Of a stretch of 57,495 nucleotides of DNA, positions 15,957 through 24,741 are shown one piece after another. Source of the DNA: Deinococcales bacterium. Its GTDB lineage: Bacteria > Deinococcota > Deinococci > Deinococcales > JAAFIG01. The notes below the pieces were generated by a model. The model was not told the origin of the DNA, ran no database searches, and was given only the letters and a program-made list of their open reading frames with translations. Where the stretch lies: the NCBI GenBank assembly GCA_013298185.1, contig JAAFJQ010000004.1:1-57495 (forward strand), read 5' to 3'. The translations under genes were made by a program, and so were the position numbers. Each line of letters opens with the position of its first letter. The stretch's first letter is position 1.

Positions 15957-16139
15957 ATGACCCAAATCTCCACTCGAGATGCTGTGCTTGAATCATTAAA
16001 GTCACTTCCTGCCAATGCGAGTTTAGATGACATGATTGAACATTTGGTGTTTGTGGCAAAAATCGAAGAAGGTTTAAAACAATCCGATACCCGAAACCTG
16101 ATTCCGCATGACCAAGTAGCAGCTCGTTTCACCCGATGA
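15957..16139 (+). CDS. Antitoxin-like small protein of a RelBE/ParDE-type pair
   Basis: 60 residues (MTQISTRDAVLESLKSLPANASLDDMIEHLVFVAKIEEGLKQ...). The pattern of Leu-rich helices with SLDDMIEHL and a short tail fits small antitoxins that sit before RelE/ParE toxins. The start at 15957 is chosen because of the TACAAT box 6 nt upstream; a longer frame from 15801 lacks signals. The stop overlaps the ATG of the next ORF (ATGA), as usual for toxin-antitoxin operons. The partner toxin looks broken, so this may be an orphan antitoxin. Confidence 0.65.
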   Translation: MTQISTRDAVLESLKSLPANASLDDMIEHLVFVAKIEEGLKQSDTRNLIPHDQVAARFTR

Positions 16140-16437
16140 CCCAAATTTACTGGACTTCTCAAGCCGATGCCGATTTGGATAGCATCTACAATTTTGCGGC
16201 TCGAAATTCAGAAGAATACGCTTCACTGCTGGTTCATCGAATTTTGAAAGCCGTTAAGCGACTCGAGGCTGTTTCGCTCGAGCCATAGCGCTTGGTTTAG
16301 CCTAAGTGATTTGAGTTTAGGCTCGTTATTTTACGTCATACCTCGTATCTTGTTTGGCGAAAGGCTTTGTTCAAAAGCTGCTCGTTTTGTGTCAATTACA
16401 CTTTTTCTTGCAACATAATTGACACAAAAACCTAACG
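16136..16437 (+). pseudogene. Decayed RelE/ParE-type toxin
   Basis: A 50-residue ORF (16136-16288) begins MTQIYWTSQADADLDSIYNFAARNSEEYASLLVHRILKAVKRLE, the N-terminal half of a RelE/ParE toxin. It stops at TAG (16286), about half the usual 90-100 residues. The same frame continues past two more stops into RLVILRHTSYLVWRK, which resembles the missing C-terminal core strand (the family's tpYlvvYR segment). In-frame premature stops rather than a frameshift would thus have disabled it. The homology of the distal part is my reading and is tentative. Confidence 0.5.
16385..16429. repeat. 14-bp perfect inverted repeat upstream of the aap operon
   Basis: TTTTGTGTCAATTA (16385-16398) and its complement (16416-16429) enclose a 17-nt loop. 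It may be a terminator-like stem shielding the transporter promoter from upstream transcription, or an operator. Confidence 0.6.
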
Positions 16438-16476
16438 AACGTTTGTAAATAGACTCGAGTCTAGCTTTTAGGTACT

Positions 16477-16504
16477 TTGCAAAACATACTTCGCCCCGTA
16501 TACT
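16477..16504 (+). promoter_or_regulatory. Promoter of the amino-acid transporter operon
   Basis: TTGCAA (16477-16482) and TATACT (16499-16504) are spaced by 16 bp. The resulting leader is about 75 nt and contains a GTCTC/GAGAC dyad and the SD GGAGG. Confidence 0.6.
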
Positions 16505-16585
16505 CTGCCTCGACTGCATCGGAACGAGTACAAAAAGTCTCAGCAATATCTCGAGACATGCGGTTTTATTTTTTGGAGGTAAGGG

Positions 16586-17632
16586 ATGAAGCACAAAAAA
16601 TTGGTCATCGGAGCATTGGCACTCGCAGGCATCGCCACAAGCGTCGCCCACTTTGGATTTGGTGTCGCCCAAGGTAACACCAGCCGTTTAGACACGGTCA
16701 AAAAGCGCGGCAAGCTAATTTGCGGAGTGAATGCCACCGTGCCGGGCTTTGGATTCTTAGATTCAAGCGGCAAGTTCAGCGGTTTTGACGTGGATTTCTG
16801 CCGTGGCGTGGCAGCAGCAGTTTTCGGTGATGCCAGCAAAGTTGACTTTGTTTCGCTGACCGCCGCCGCCCGTTTCACTGCCATTCAAAGCGGCGAAGTG
16901 GACGTGGTTTTCCGCAACACCACCATGACCTCGAGCCGTGACGGTGATGTCGGCGTGGATTTTGGACCAGTCAACTTTTACGACGGTCAAGGCGTGATGG
17001 TCAAAGCCAACAGCCCAGCCAAACGCATTCTCGACTTGGCAGGCGCAACCATCTGCACCAACCAAGGCACAACCACCGAACAGAACATCAACGATTACTT
17101 CAGACAACGCAAGCAACAAATCAAAGTGGTCACGTACCAAGACTTTAACCTTGTCATGGCAGCCTTTGACCAAGGACGCTGCGATGCCGTCACCACCGAT
17201 GCCTCTGGTTTGGCAAGCCGCAAAGCCACCTCGGCTGACCCAGACAACTACCGCATCCTTGGCGAGATTATCTCCAAAGAACCACTCGCACCATTTGTTG
17301 CCCAAAACGATTCCAAATGGCGCGATGTCGTGGCTTGGACAGTTTATGCCACCATCTACGCCGAAGAAATCGAAGTCAACAGCCGTAACATCGCCGAATC
17401 TCGTAAGAACACCACCGACCCAGCCTTGCGCCGTTTCGTTGGTCTTGAAGGAACAAGCGGCAAAGGCTTTGGCTTAAGCCCAGACTTCGCAGCTGACGTG
17501 ATCCAAGCCATCGGCAACTACAAAGAAATTTACGACCGCAACCTTGGTCCAAAGACCAAGCTCAACATCCCACGCCGCTTAAACGCCAACTACGAACAAG
17601 GCGGCTTGATGTACAGCCCACCTTTCCGCTAA
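16586..17632 (+). CDS. aapJ: General amino-acid ABC transporter, substrate-binding protein
   Basis: 348 residues. The signal peptide is basic then hydrophobic (HKKLVIGALALAGIATSVAHFGFGVAQ). The mature protein starts TSRLDTVKKRGKLICGVNATVPGFGFLDSSG and contains GFDVDFCRGVAAAVFGD and RNTTMTSSRD, the strongly conserved blocks of the AapJ/BztA family. It binds polar amino acids outside the membrane and delivers them to AapQM. TTTTGGAGG lies before the ATG. A terminator at 17646 separates it from the permease genes, which would make the binding protein the most abundant component. Codon usage contains almost no CTCGAG. Confidence 0.92.
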   Translation: MKHKKLVIGALALAGIATSVAHFGFGVAQGNTSRLDTVKKRGKLICGVNATVPGFGFLDSSGKFSGFDVDFCRGVAAAVFGDASKVDFVSLTAAARFTAIQSGEVDVVFRNTTMTSSRDGDVGVDFGPVNFYDGQGVMVKANSPAKRILDLAGATICTNQGTTTEQNINDYFRQRKQQIKVVTYQDFNLVMAAFDQGRCDAVTTDASGLASRKATSADPDNYRILGEIISKEPLAPFVAQNDSKWRDVVAWTVYATIYAEEIEVNSRNIAESRKNTTDPALRRFVGLEGTSGKGFGLSPDFAADVIQAIGNYKEIYDRNLGPKTKLNIPRRLNANYEQGGLMYSPPFR

Positions 17633-17645
17633 ACAACCACCACTC

Positions 17646-17684
17646 GAGCGCCGACAGCCATAAATTGTCGGCGCTCTCGTTTTA
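17646..17684 (+). terminator. Strong terminator between aapJ and aapQ
   Basis: An 11-bp perfect stem (GAGCGCCGACA / TGTCGGCGCTC) with a 9-nt loop, followed by TCGTTTT. It probably causes partial termination after aapJ, since the next genes have no clear promoter. Confidence 0.85.
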
Positions 17685-17689
17685 AGTGC

Positions 17690-17762
17690 AGAGAAAAGAG
17701 GAAAGGTCAAAGAGAAAAGTAAGAACCAACGCCTTTCCTCTTTCCTCTTTGACCTTTAACCT
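17690..17762. repeat. Heptad-phased inverted repeat A
   Basis: The left arm reads in 7-nt units AAAGAGG, AAAGGTC, AAAGAGA; the right arm reads CTTTCCT, CTTTCCT, CTTTGAC, CTTTAAC. The arms are complementary, so a long hairpin can form just before the aapQ SD. Confidence 0.7.
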
Positions 17763-17781
17763 ATATTTTTGGAGGTTTCTC

Positions 17782-18975
17782 TTGTCAGACTTTACCGTCA
17801 ATGCTGAACAAGCGCCTGTGCCGTTTTATCGGGATGTCAAAAAATTAGCTGTGATTGCCCAAGTGGTTTTTTTGCTGGTGGTGCTGGCTGGTATTTTTAT
17901 TTTAATTAATAATGTCAATCTTGGTTTGAAGAAACAAAATCTGAGTTTTGGCTTTGACTTTTTACCGCAAACGGCTGGTTTTCAAGTGGCAGAAGGTACG
18001 GCGTTTGGTGTGCCATACGATTCTGGTTCGGACAATTACATCAAAGTGATTTTGGTCGGTTTGTACAATACGCTTCGCATTGCCATTGTCGGTATGGTGC
18101 TGGCGACCCTGCTTGGCGTGCTGGTTGGTATTGCCCGACTCTCGAGCAATTGGTTGCTCAACCGAGTGGCACTGGTCTACGTCGAAATTCTACGCAACAC
18201 ACCGCTGCTGGTGCAGTTGGTGGTTTGGTACTTTATTGTGGTGCTGCAACTTCCGCCAATCAAGGAAGTTGAACCTGTGCTGGGCATGTATTTGTCTAAC
18301 TCGGGTTTAGCCATACCGTGGATGGTGCAAAAACCAGATGGTATTAATTTCTTCCCCGTGACGATTCTAGCCGTGGCGGCTGGTTTAGCGGTTTTTGCTT
18401 TTTTTGTGCAGCAGCGCAATAAATCGGGTAAGCCCGTCCCTGCGGGGCAATTTGGCTTTTTGACTTGGGTGGCGGTGCTGGTGCTTGGCTTTTTTGCCCT
18501 TGGGCAACCGCTCGAGTACGGCGTTCCAATACGCGGCAACTTCGGGGTCAATGGTGGTCTAACCGTTTCCCCTGAGTTCACAGCCCTCTTGGTGGGCTTG
18601 GTGGTTTACACCAGTTCATTTATCGCTGAGATCACTCGAGCTGGCATTCAGAGTGTCAACAAAGGACAATGGGAGGCGGCTCGAGCCGTGGGCTTGGGTT
18701 ACTCCGAAACCCTGCAACTGATTATCCTGCCTCAAGCCCTGCGCGTAATGATTCCACCGCTTGGCAATCAATACCTGAACTTAACCAAGAACTCGAGTTT
18801 GGCAGTTGCGATTGGTTACTCGGATGTGCTGAATGTGCTGAACACCTCGGGCAACCAAAGCGGGCAGAACCTACAAACCATGGTGATTGCTGGTGGGATT
18901 TACCTTGTGCTGTCATTAACCATTGCCACCTTGGTCAACGCCTATAACCGCGCCACCAAATTCAAAACGAGGTGA
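17782..18975 (+). CDS. aapQ: General amino-acid ABC transporter permease
   Basis: 397 residues starting at TTG 17782, chosen because GGAGG lies 6 nt upstream; the frame extends further up only through the repeat. It has about eight hydrophobic segments. The HisM-type permease signature EAARAVGLGYSETLQLIILPQALRVMIPP is present, as are YVEILRNTPLLVQL and AEITRAGIQSV. The large insert between the first and last transmembrane groups is typical of AapQ/BztB. It forms the membrane channel with AapM. It overlaps the GTG-rich start region of aapM by a few bases. Confidence 0.9.
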   Translation: MSDFTVNAEQAPVPFYRDVKKLAVIAQVVFLLVVLAGIFILINNVNLGLKKQNLSFGFDFLPQTAGFQVAEGTAFGVPYDSGSDNYIKVILVGLYNTLRIAIVGMVLATLLGVLVGIARLSSNWLLNRVALVYVEILRNTPLLVQLVVWYFIVVLQLPPIKEVEPVLGMYLSNSGLAIPWMVQKPDGINFFPVTILAVAAGLAVFAFFVQQRNKSGKPVPAGQFGFLTWVAVLVLGFFALGQPLEYGVPIRGNFGVNGGLTVSPEFTALLVGLVVYTSSFIAEITRAGIQSVNKGQWEAARAVGLGYSETLQLIILPQALRVMIPPLGNQYLNLTKNSSLAVAIGYSDVLNVLNTSGNQSGQNLQTMVIAGGIYLVLSLTIATLVNAYNRATKFKTR

Positions 18976-18980
18976 ATTGT

Positions 18981-20162
18981 ATGGAAGCAACCAATAACCC
19001 ACCTCCGCCGCCTGCTCGAGTACCCACTTGGCAACTCTGGGCAAAAGAAAATTTGTTCTCGAATACCACCAACAGCATCCTCACTGTCCTAACTGGCGCA
19101 TTGGTGATTTGGGTCATCTCGAGCCTCGCCATTTGGGCATTCACCCAAGCCCGTTGGGGTGTGATTCCCGCCAATTTCCGAATTTTAATGACGGGTTCAT
19201 TTCCCACCGAGCAACTCTGGCGCACATGGCTGGTGCTGATCATTGTCTGCCTCAGCTCGGGTCTGCATTGGGGATCGCTCTCTCGAGGGGAAAAGCTACC
19301 CGTTTGGACTTATGTGGTCGGTGCGATCATCGCACTTTTTGCTTTGGTCACACAAATGGGACACCTAAGCGGCATCCTTGTGCCTGTGGCAGTGATCGCG
19401 GTTTTTGCTGGTTATTTCATTGGGCAAATTGCCATTCCTAGCCGCATCATGAACATTGCTTGGGTTGTGATTTTCTTTGGGGCGGTGCTGCTGTTCACTG
19501 TGGATTTCGGCACTGGCGGCGTACAAACCAAAGAATGGGGCGGTTTACTCCTGACGCTTATGCTGAGCATCGTTGGCATTGTCGCCAGTTTCCCGCTTGG
19601 CGTTGCCTTGGCGATTGGACGCACCAGCAATTACCCAATCATCAGCGCCATCTGTACCGTGTTCATCGAAGTCGTGCGCGGCACGCCGTTGGTGGTTGTC
19701 TTTTTCATCGCCCAATTGTTTGTGCCACTGCTGCTGGGCGGAGCCAACATTGACCCTGTGCTACGCGCCATGGTTGGCATCACGATTTTCAGCGCAGCAT
19801 ACCTCGCCGAAAACGTGCGTGGTGGTCTGCAAAGCGTTCCTGCTGGACAAGTCGAAGCGGCTCGAGCCGTCGGCTTAACCGGCACACAAACATTGCTTTT
19901 GATTGTCCTGCCCCAAGCCCTAAAAGCCGTTCTCCCCGCCTTGGTCGGACAATTCATAGGCTTATTCAAAGACACCAGCCTTGTCTACATCATCGGCTTA
20001 AAAGAACTGGCAGGAATCTCGGACAGCATCCGCAGCAACCCCGATTTCATCGGCACCGCCCAAGAACTGTACTTCACCATCAGCGTCATTTACTTCATCT
20101 TCAGCTACGCCATGAGCAGTGGCGCAAGAAACCTCGAGAAGAAACTGAATACGAATAGGTAA
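18981..20162 (+). CDS. aapM: General amino-acid ABC transporter permease
   Basis: 393 residues from the ATG at 18981, preceded by GAGGTG 6 nt upstream; a GTG at 18972 is an unlikely alternative. A proline-rich N-terminus (NNPPPPPARVP) leads into about eight membrane segments. The permease signature EAARAVGLTGTQTLLLIVLPQALKAVLPA is present, with FIEVVRGTPLVVVFF upstream, as in AapM/BztC. It is the second membrane subunit of the importer. The stop lies just before a heptad repeat that separates it from the ATPase gene. Confidence 0.9.
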   Translation: MEATNNPPPPPARVPTWQLWAKENLFSNTTNSILTVLTGALVIWVISSLAIWAFTQARWGVIPANFRILMTGSFPTEQLWRTWLVLIIVCLSSGLHWGSLSRGEKLPVWTYVVGAIIALFALVTQMGHLSGILVPVAVIAVFAGYFIGQIAIPSRIMNIAWVVIFFGAVLLFTVDFGTGGVQTKEWGGLLLTLMLSIVGIVASFPLGVALAIGRTSNYPIISAICTVFIEVVRGTPLVVVFFIAQLFVPLLLGGANIDPVLRAMVGITIFSAAYLAENVRGGLQSVPAGQVEAARAVGLTGTQTLLLIVLPQALKAVLPALVGQFIGLFKDTSLVYIIGLKELAGISDSIRSNPDFIGTAQELYFTISVIYFIFSYAMSSGARNLEKKLNTNR

Positions 20163-20163
20163 A

Positions 20164-20222
20164 GAGCTGTGAGCTATGAGCTATGAGGAAAACCCAAAGC
20201 TCAAAGCTCATAGCTCATAGCC
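20164..20222. repeat. Heptad-phased inverted repeat B
   Basis: The left arm has units GAGCTGT, GAGCTAT, GAGCTAT; the right arm CAAAGCT, CAAAGCT, CATAGCT, CATAGCC. Different heptad text from element A but the same architecture; it fills the aapM-aapP gap. Confidence 0.7.
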
Positions 20223-20236
20223 CAAAAGGAGACCCC

Positions 20237-21004
20237 ATGACAACCCCCGTCAAAGACCTTTCCAACGCCCCTGTCGTGATTGCGGCAAGCCAAGTCAACA
20301 AATACTATGGGCAGTTCCATGCTCTTAAAGATGTCAACCTCGAGGTTAAACGCGGCGAGGTGGTGGTGGTGATTGGACCATCAGGCAGTGGTAAAAGTAC
20401 CTTTATTCGTTGTATCAACCGACTCGAGGAACATCAGCAGGGTAAAATTATGGTGCAGGGGATTGAATTATCGAACGATGTCCGCAACATTGATGCGATT
20501 CGGCGGGATGTGGGCATGGTTTTTCAGAGTTTCAATTTGTTTCCGCACCTGAGTGTCTTGCAAAACATCACGCTTGCGCCGATGCGGGTCAAAAAAATCG
20601 AGAAGAGCGAAGCAGAAAAAATTGGTCGGCAATTGCTCGAGCGGGTGGGTATTCCCGAGCAAGCTGATAAGTTTCCGGGGCAACTGAGCGGTGGGCAACA
20701 GCAGCGTGTGGCGATAGCTCGAGCGCTTGCGATGCAACCGAAGATCATGCTTTTTGATGAGCCAACTTCGGCGCTTGACCCTGAAATGATTAAAGAAGTG
20801 CTGGATGTGATGAAAGAACTGGCTCGCAGTGGTATGACGATGATGTGCGTGACCCACGAAATGGGCTTTGCCAGGGAAGTGGCAGACAGAATTGTCTTTT
20901 TTGATAAGGGGCAAGTGGTTGAAGAAGCCACACCAGACGAGTTCTATCACCATCCAAAGACAGACCGTGCCAAGTTGTTCCTCAGTCAGATTCTTGGGCA
21001 TTGA
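20237..21004 (+). CDS. aapP: General amino-acid ABC transporter ATPase
   Basis: 255 residues from the ATG at 20237 (AAAAGGAG upstream). Walker A is GPSGSGKST (47-55), the Q-loop is in [10 protein letters not shown], the signature is LSGGQ (150-154), Walker B is MLFDEP (171-176), and the switch His is in VTHEMGFA. The GlnQ/HisP-type length and motifs fit a polar amino-acid importer. It energises AapQM on the cytoplasmic face. It is the last gene of the operon, closed by a 13-bp terminator. Confidence 0.93.
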   Translation: MTTPVKDLSNAPVVIAASQVNKYYGQFHALKDVNLEVKRGEVVVVIGPSGSGKSTFIRCINRLEEHQQGKIMVQGIELSNDVRNIDAIRRDVGMVFQSFNLFPHLSVLQNITLAPMRVKKIEKSEAEKIGRQLLERVGIPEQADKFPGQLSGGQQQRVAIARALAMQPKIMLFDEPTSALDPEMIKEVLDVMKELARSGMTMMCVTHEMGFAREVADRIVFFDKGQVVEEATPDEFYHHPKTDRAKLFLSQILGH

Positions 21005-21010
21005 TTGCTG

Positions 21011-21046
21011 GATTACACCAAATTCATGGATTTGGTGTAATCTTTT
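21011..21046 (+). terminator. Intrinsic terminator of the aap operon
   Basis: A 13-bp perfect stem (GATTACACCAAAT and its complement) with loop TCATGG, followed by TTTT. Confidence 0.92.
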
Positions 21047-21063
21047 ACTCGAAGGTGCTGATA

Positions 21064-21312
21064 ATGACATTGTTTACTCGAGGGTCAAAAGTAAAAATGA
21101 TCGATTCAAAAGTGATTACGCAAAAAAGCGTTGCTGCTCAGTCGTTTTGGGATGAGTGGACAAACGGGCTTATTGGTCGTTTATTTGCTGAACCCAAGTA
21201 CCCTCAAATTCAGATTGCTCGCCCTGCTGCCCATGGGCGTTTTTCTCGGATGCAAAAAGCCCTCGAGAATGCTTCCCGACGAACCTTTACAGGAACAAGA
21301 GAGCATGAGTGA
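21064..21312 (+). CDS. Hypothetical basic protein, coupled to the DUF2335 gene
   Basis: 82 residues (MTLFTRGSKVKMIDSKVITQKSVAAQSFWDEWTNGL...). No family is recognised. It is rich in Lys/Arg (net basic) with one possible amphipathic helix around FWDEWTNGLIGRLF. GAAGGTG lies 7 nt before the ATG. The stop overlaps the ATG of the next gene by 8 bases, which argues for a real translated cistron. It could be a partner or regulator of the DUF2335 protein. Confidence 0.45.
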   Translation: MTLFTRGSKVKMIDSKVITQKSVAAQSFWDEWTNGLIGRLFAEPKYPQIQIARPAAHGRFSRMQKALENASRRTFTGTREHE

Positions 21313-21811
21313 TGACCATAAACCTGTGGTGCATCAGGAGAAACCGAGCCTCGAAACTAGCCCGAAAGCCGTAGAGAAAACGCAAACCATTCTTCAGCAG
21401 TCAAAAACCAAATTGGAGGCAACATCTGGTTTTTTGCCGCCACCAGGAATGCTGGAAGAATATGAAAAAATTTCGCCAGGCATTACCACTCGGTTTTTTG
21501 ACATGGCAGAACGTGAAATTGCCATGGAAGAACTGGCATTAAAAAGTGAAATTCAAATCAATACAGCTTTGGCGCAAAGCTACATCAAAGCTGACCAAAC
21601 AAGTCGAGTGATGGCTGGTGTTTTATTTGGTTTTTTTGGCGTATTGGCTTTTGTTCTGGCATTACTGGGTAACAACGTGGGCGCAGGAATTCTGCTCAGT
21701 GCTGCGGTGGTGAGTGGCATCAAAGCATTGCTCCCAAGTACCACAAAAACGGAATCTCCAACCCCATCCGAGGGGCAAAAAAAATTGCCCCCACCAAGTG
21801 ATAAAACCTAG
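21305..21811 (+). CDS. DUF2335-like membrane protein
   Basis: 168 residues from the ATG at 21305 (MSDDHKPVV). A charged N-terminus is followed by PPPGMLEEYEKISPGITTRFFDMAEREIAMEE, the conserved start of DUF2335 proteins. Then come two membrane helices (VMAGVLFGFFGVLAFVLALLG and GAGILLSAAVVSGIKALL) and a Pro/Ser/Lys-rich tail. The family is small, predicted membrane-bound and of unknown function, often in accessory regions. It is translationally coupled to the basic ORF upstream and followed by polA. Confidence 0.7.
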   Translation: MSDDHKPVVHQEKPSLETSPKAVEKTQTILQQSKTKLEATSGFLPPPGMLEEYEKISPGITTRFFDMAEREIAMEELALKSEIQINTALAQSYIKADQTSRVMAGVLFGFFGVLAFVLALLGNNVGAGILLSAAVVSGIKALLPSTTKTESPTPSEGQKKLPPPSDKT

Positions 21812-21923
21812 TAATTTGACTTTCTTGAGTTTCAAAAAAATCACCAACTTACAAGATGCAACGTGACAAGGGCTTTGTGTCGCCAGTGATCTTCGGATAT
21901 TTCGCCAAGAACAGAATTTCGGG

Positions 21924-21936
21924 TAGACTGTGCGGC
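21924..21936 (+). promoter_or_regulatory. Leaderless -10 box of polA
   Basis: TAGACT (21924-21929) lies 7 nt before the ATG at 21937; it decides the start against an upstream in-frame codon at 21856. Confidence 0.6.
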
Positions 21937-24624
21937 ATGAACCAAGATGATTTATTTGCCATTCAAACGCCGCTCGAGGTCACGCAAGAACCGCAAGTCT
22001 CGAGCGAACCCGACGAGCAGGGGTCTATCGCACCCGACGAGCAGGGCATCCCACCCCAAGCCAAAGACCCATTGCCACCCGCCGCTCGGATGACTGGTGG
22101 CAGCAAACCCAAGCGCGTGGTGATTATTGATGGTCACGCGCTGGCGTACCGCAGTTATTTTGGTTTGGCTCGAGGCTCGAGTGCATTGCAAAACAGCAAA
22201 GGTGAACCAACCCATGCGATTTATGGATTTATCAAAGTGGTGCTTAAACACATCCGCGAAGGCTTAAAAAAAGGCGAAGGCGCAGTGATTGTGGTCTTTG
22301 ACCCGCCCGTCAAGACTTTTCGCCACGAGATGTTCACCGAGTACAAAGCGGGTCGGGCGGACACCCCCGAAGACCTGCCCAAGCAAATTCAGCGCATCAA
22401 AGAAATTGTGGATGCCTTGTGCCTGACCCGCCTCGAGTTGGCGGGTTACGAAGCCGATGATGTGATCGGCACGATTGCCAAACGCGCCGAAAGCGAAGGC
22501 ATAGATGCCTATATCCTGACCTCTGACCGTGATGCCTACCAGCTTTTGTCGGATAAAGTTCGGGTCATAGGCTCAGACGAGCGCCTTGTCACCCCCGAGG
22601 AAGTCAAAGCCAAGTACGGTGTGACCGTCGAGCAATGGGTGGATTTCCGAGCGCTGACGGGTGATAGCTCGGACAACATTCCGGGCGCGAAAGGCATTGG
22701 ACCCAAAGGCGCAGCCAAGCTACTCGAGGTCAATGGCACACTGCAACATATTCTGGATAATTTAGAGACGGCTGAACCCAAAAAAGAAGTCCAGAAAGTC
22801 AAAGACAGCCACATGAATGTGCTGCTGAGCTTGGAACTCTCGAGGATCATGACCAATTTGCCACTCGAGTTTGACTTTGCGGCTGCCAATCAGTTTCTAC
22901 CCGACACCGAGCGCTTACTGCCAATTCTGCGCGACCTCGAGATGAACAGTGTCTTAAAAGAAGTGCAGAGCCTCCTCGAGAGCCAAGGCGCGAACGCCCC
23001 TGCCGCGCCTGAAATCAAATTACGCCAAATCAATTTGTTGCCGTGGCAAGAACCAAGCGCAGATGCAGTTTGGGCGTTTAGCTTGGGAACGCCCAATGAC
23101 CCTGTTGGCTCGAGTTTAACGGGCTTAGCCTATGCGACTGATGTAGGGGTGTTTGTTGCACCAGCCGATTATCAGCCGCACGGTACAGTCAGTGCCGCCA
23201 ATGCCAAAGCCTTGGCAATTGCCAGCCGTACCAAACCAAGCGATGACCCATTGTTACTCGCTTATGTGCTAGACCCGAACAACAACGACCCCCAAGCCAT
23301 CTGCAACCGTTACTTGCAAGAAGATTGGAGCAAGGATCTTGCCATTCAAGCCGCCCAAAGCCATGCGCTGTTAGCAAAAATCCGCGCCGAAATGCCCGCC
23401 GAGTTAGAGAGCCTATACACCGAACTCGAGAAACCCGTTTCAACCGTTCTTGCCAACATGGAAGCCACGGGCATTCGCATAGACAGTGCTTATTTTGCTC
23501 ACCTCTCGAGCCAATTCTTAGAGCGAATGCAGCGCATCGAAGCTGCCATTCATGACCTCGCTGGCGAGGTCTTTAATGTCAATTCTCGAGACCAACTCGA
23601 GACGGTGCTGTATGACAAATTGCAATTGGCAGCCGGTAAAAAAACCAAACTGACAGGTAAGCGCAGCACCGCAGTCTCGGCGCTTGAGCCACTGATTGAA
23701 GAACACCCGATTGTGGCGCAGATTCTCGAGTACCGTGAGATCAACAAATTGCGTGGCACGTACCTCGAGCCATTGCCGAACATGGTCAATCCCAAAACAG
23801 GACGGCTGCACACGGTCTTTAATCAACTTGGCACAGCCACGGGGCGGGTCAGCAGCGTCAATCCCAATTTGCAGAACATTCCGATTCGCACTGAAATTGG
23901 GCGCGAGATTCGCAAAGGGTTTATTGCTTCAGAAGGCTATAAACTGATTAGCGCGGATTATTCGCAAATTGAATTGCGGATTTTGGCGCACATCACCCAA
24001 GAAGAAAACCTGCTCGAGGGTTTTCGCAACAACGAAGACATTCATCGCCGCACGGCTGCGGCAATTTTACAGATTCCGCTCGAGAGCGTCACGAATGACC
24101 AACGGCGCGGCGCGAAAGCCATCAATTACGGCATTCTGTACGGCATGGGCGCTCATCGGCTTTCGCGGGACGAGGGCATCAGTCACAGCGAAGCCAAAGC
24201 CTTTATCGAAGGGTATTTTGCGGCTTACCCCGGCATCAAAGATTATTTGGAAACCACCAAAGCCCATTGCCACGAACACGGTTACGTCCAAGATTTATTT
24301 GGTCGGCGCAGGTACATTCCTGAAATCAATGCCAAAGCCTTTAACATCCGCGAAGCCGCCGAACGCGCTGCAATTAACATGCCGATTCAAGGCACGTCGG
24401 CAGGGATTATCAAACGCGCCATGATTGACCTCGAGCCGCAGCTTGGGCAGTATGGCGCAAGGTTGCTGCTGCAAGTCCACGACGAACTGGTTCTCGAGAG
24501 TCCAGAAAACAATCTCGAGGTCGTCTCGAGTCTGGTGCAACGCACGATGGAAGAGGCGTTCCTTCTTTCTGTGCCACTTGGTGTGGGAATTGGGGTGGGC
24601 GATACTTGGTATGACGCACATTGA
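21937..24624 (+). CDS. polA: DNA polymerase I
   Basis: 895 residues from the ATG at 21937 (MNQDDLFAIQ). The first 55 residues are an acidic/Pro-rich extension with a doubled PDEQG motif, absent from most PolA. The 5'-3' exonuclease domain follows (KRVVIIDGHALAYRSYF, then EADDVIGT and GDSSDNIPGAKGIGPKGAAKLL). The middle domain lacks visible DxE and D..YxxxD proofreading residues, as in Taq-type and many Deinococcota enzymes. The polymerase domain has motif A (SADYSQIELRILAHI), motif B (RRGAKAINYGILYGMG) and motif C (QVHDELVLE). It processes Okazaki fragments and fills repair gaps. It is monocistronic with a leaderless start. Confidence 0.95.
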   Translation: MNQDDLFAIQTPLEVTQEPQVSSEPDEQGSIAPDEQGIPPQAKDPLPPAARMTGGSKPKRVVIIDGHALAYRSYFGLARGSSALQNSKGEPTHAIYGFIKVVLKHIREGLKKGEGAVIVVFDPPVKTFRHEMFTEYKAGRADTPEDLPKQIQRIKEIVDALCLTRLELAGYEADDVIGTIAKRAESEGIDAYILTSDRDAYQLLSDKVRVIGSDERLVTPEEVKAKYGVTVEQWVDFRALTGDSSDNIPGAKGIGPKGAAKLLEVNGTLQHILDNLETAEPKKEVQKVKDSHMNVLLSLELSRIMTNLPLEFDFAAANQFLPDTERLLPILRDLEMNSVLKEVQSLLESQGANAPAAPEIKLRQINLLPWQEPSADAVWAFSLGTPNDPVGSSLTGLAYATDVGVFVAPADYQPHGTVSAANAKALAIASRTKPSDDPLLLAYVLDPNNNDPQAICNRYLQEDWSKDLAIQAAQSHALLAKIRAEMPAELESLYTELEKPVSTVLANMEATGIRIDSAYFAHLSSQFLERMQRIEAAIHDLAGEVFNVNSRDQLETVLYDKLQLAAGKKTKLTGKRSTAVSALEPLIEEHPIVAQILEYREINKLRGTYLEPLPNMVNPKTGRLHTVFNQLGTATGRVSSVNPNLQNIPIRTEIGREIRKGFIASEGYKLISADYSQIELRILAHITQEENLLEGFRNNEDIHRRTAAAILQIPLESVTNDQRRGAKAINYGILYGMGAHRLSRDEGISHSEAKAFIEGYFAAYPGIKDYLETTKAHCHEHGYVQDLFGRRRYIPEINAKAFNIREAAERAAINMPIQGTSAGIIKRAMIDLEPQLGQYGARLLLQVHDELVLESPENNLEVVSSLVQRTMEEAFLLSVPLGVGIGVGDTWYDAH

Positions 24625-24741
24625 ATTTGGGTCAGGCAAAACTTTTGGATGCTCGAGAAATGCGTGAAAGCAATAAAACACTCTACTTAGGGTAGGGTAA
24701 GGTAGGTCGCAACACCTCCCCATTTGTGGCAGAATAACTCC

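Noticed and set aside
16763-17305. 180-residue antisense ORF in aapJ
   Set aside because: Shadow frame of a clear AapJ.
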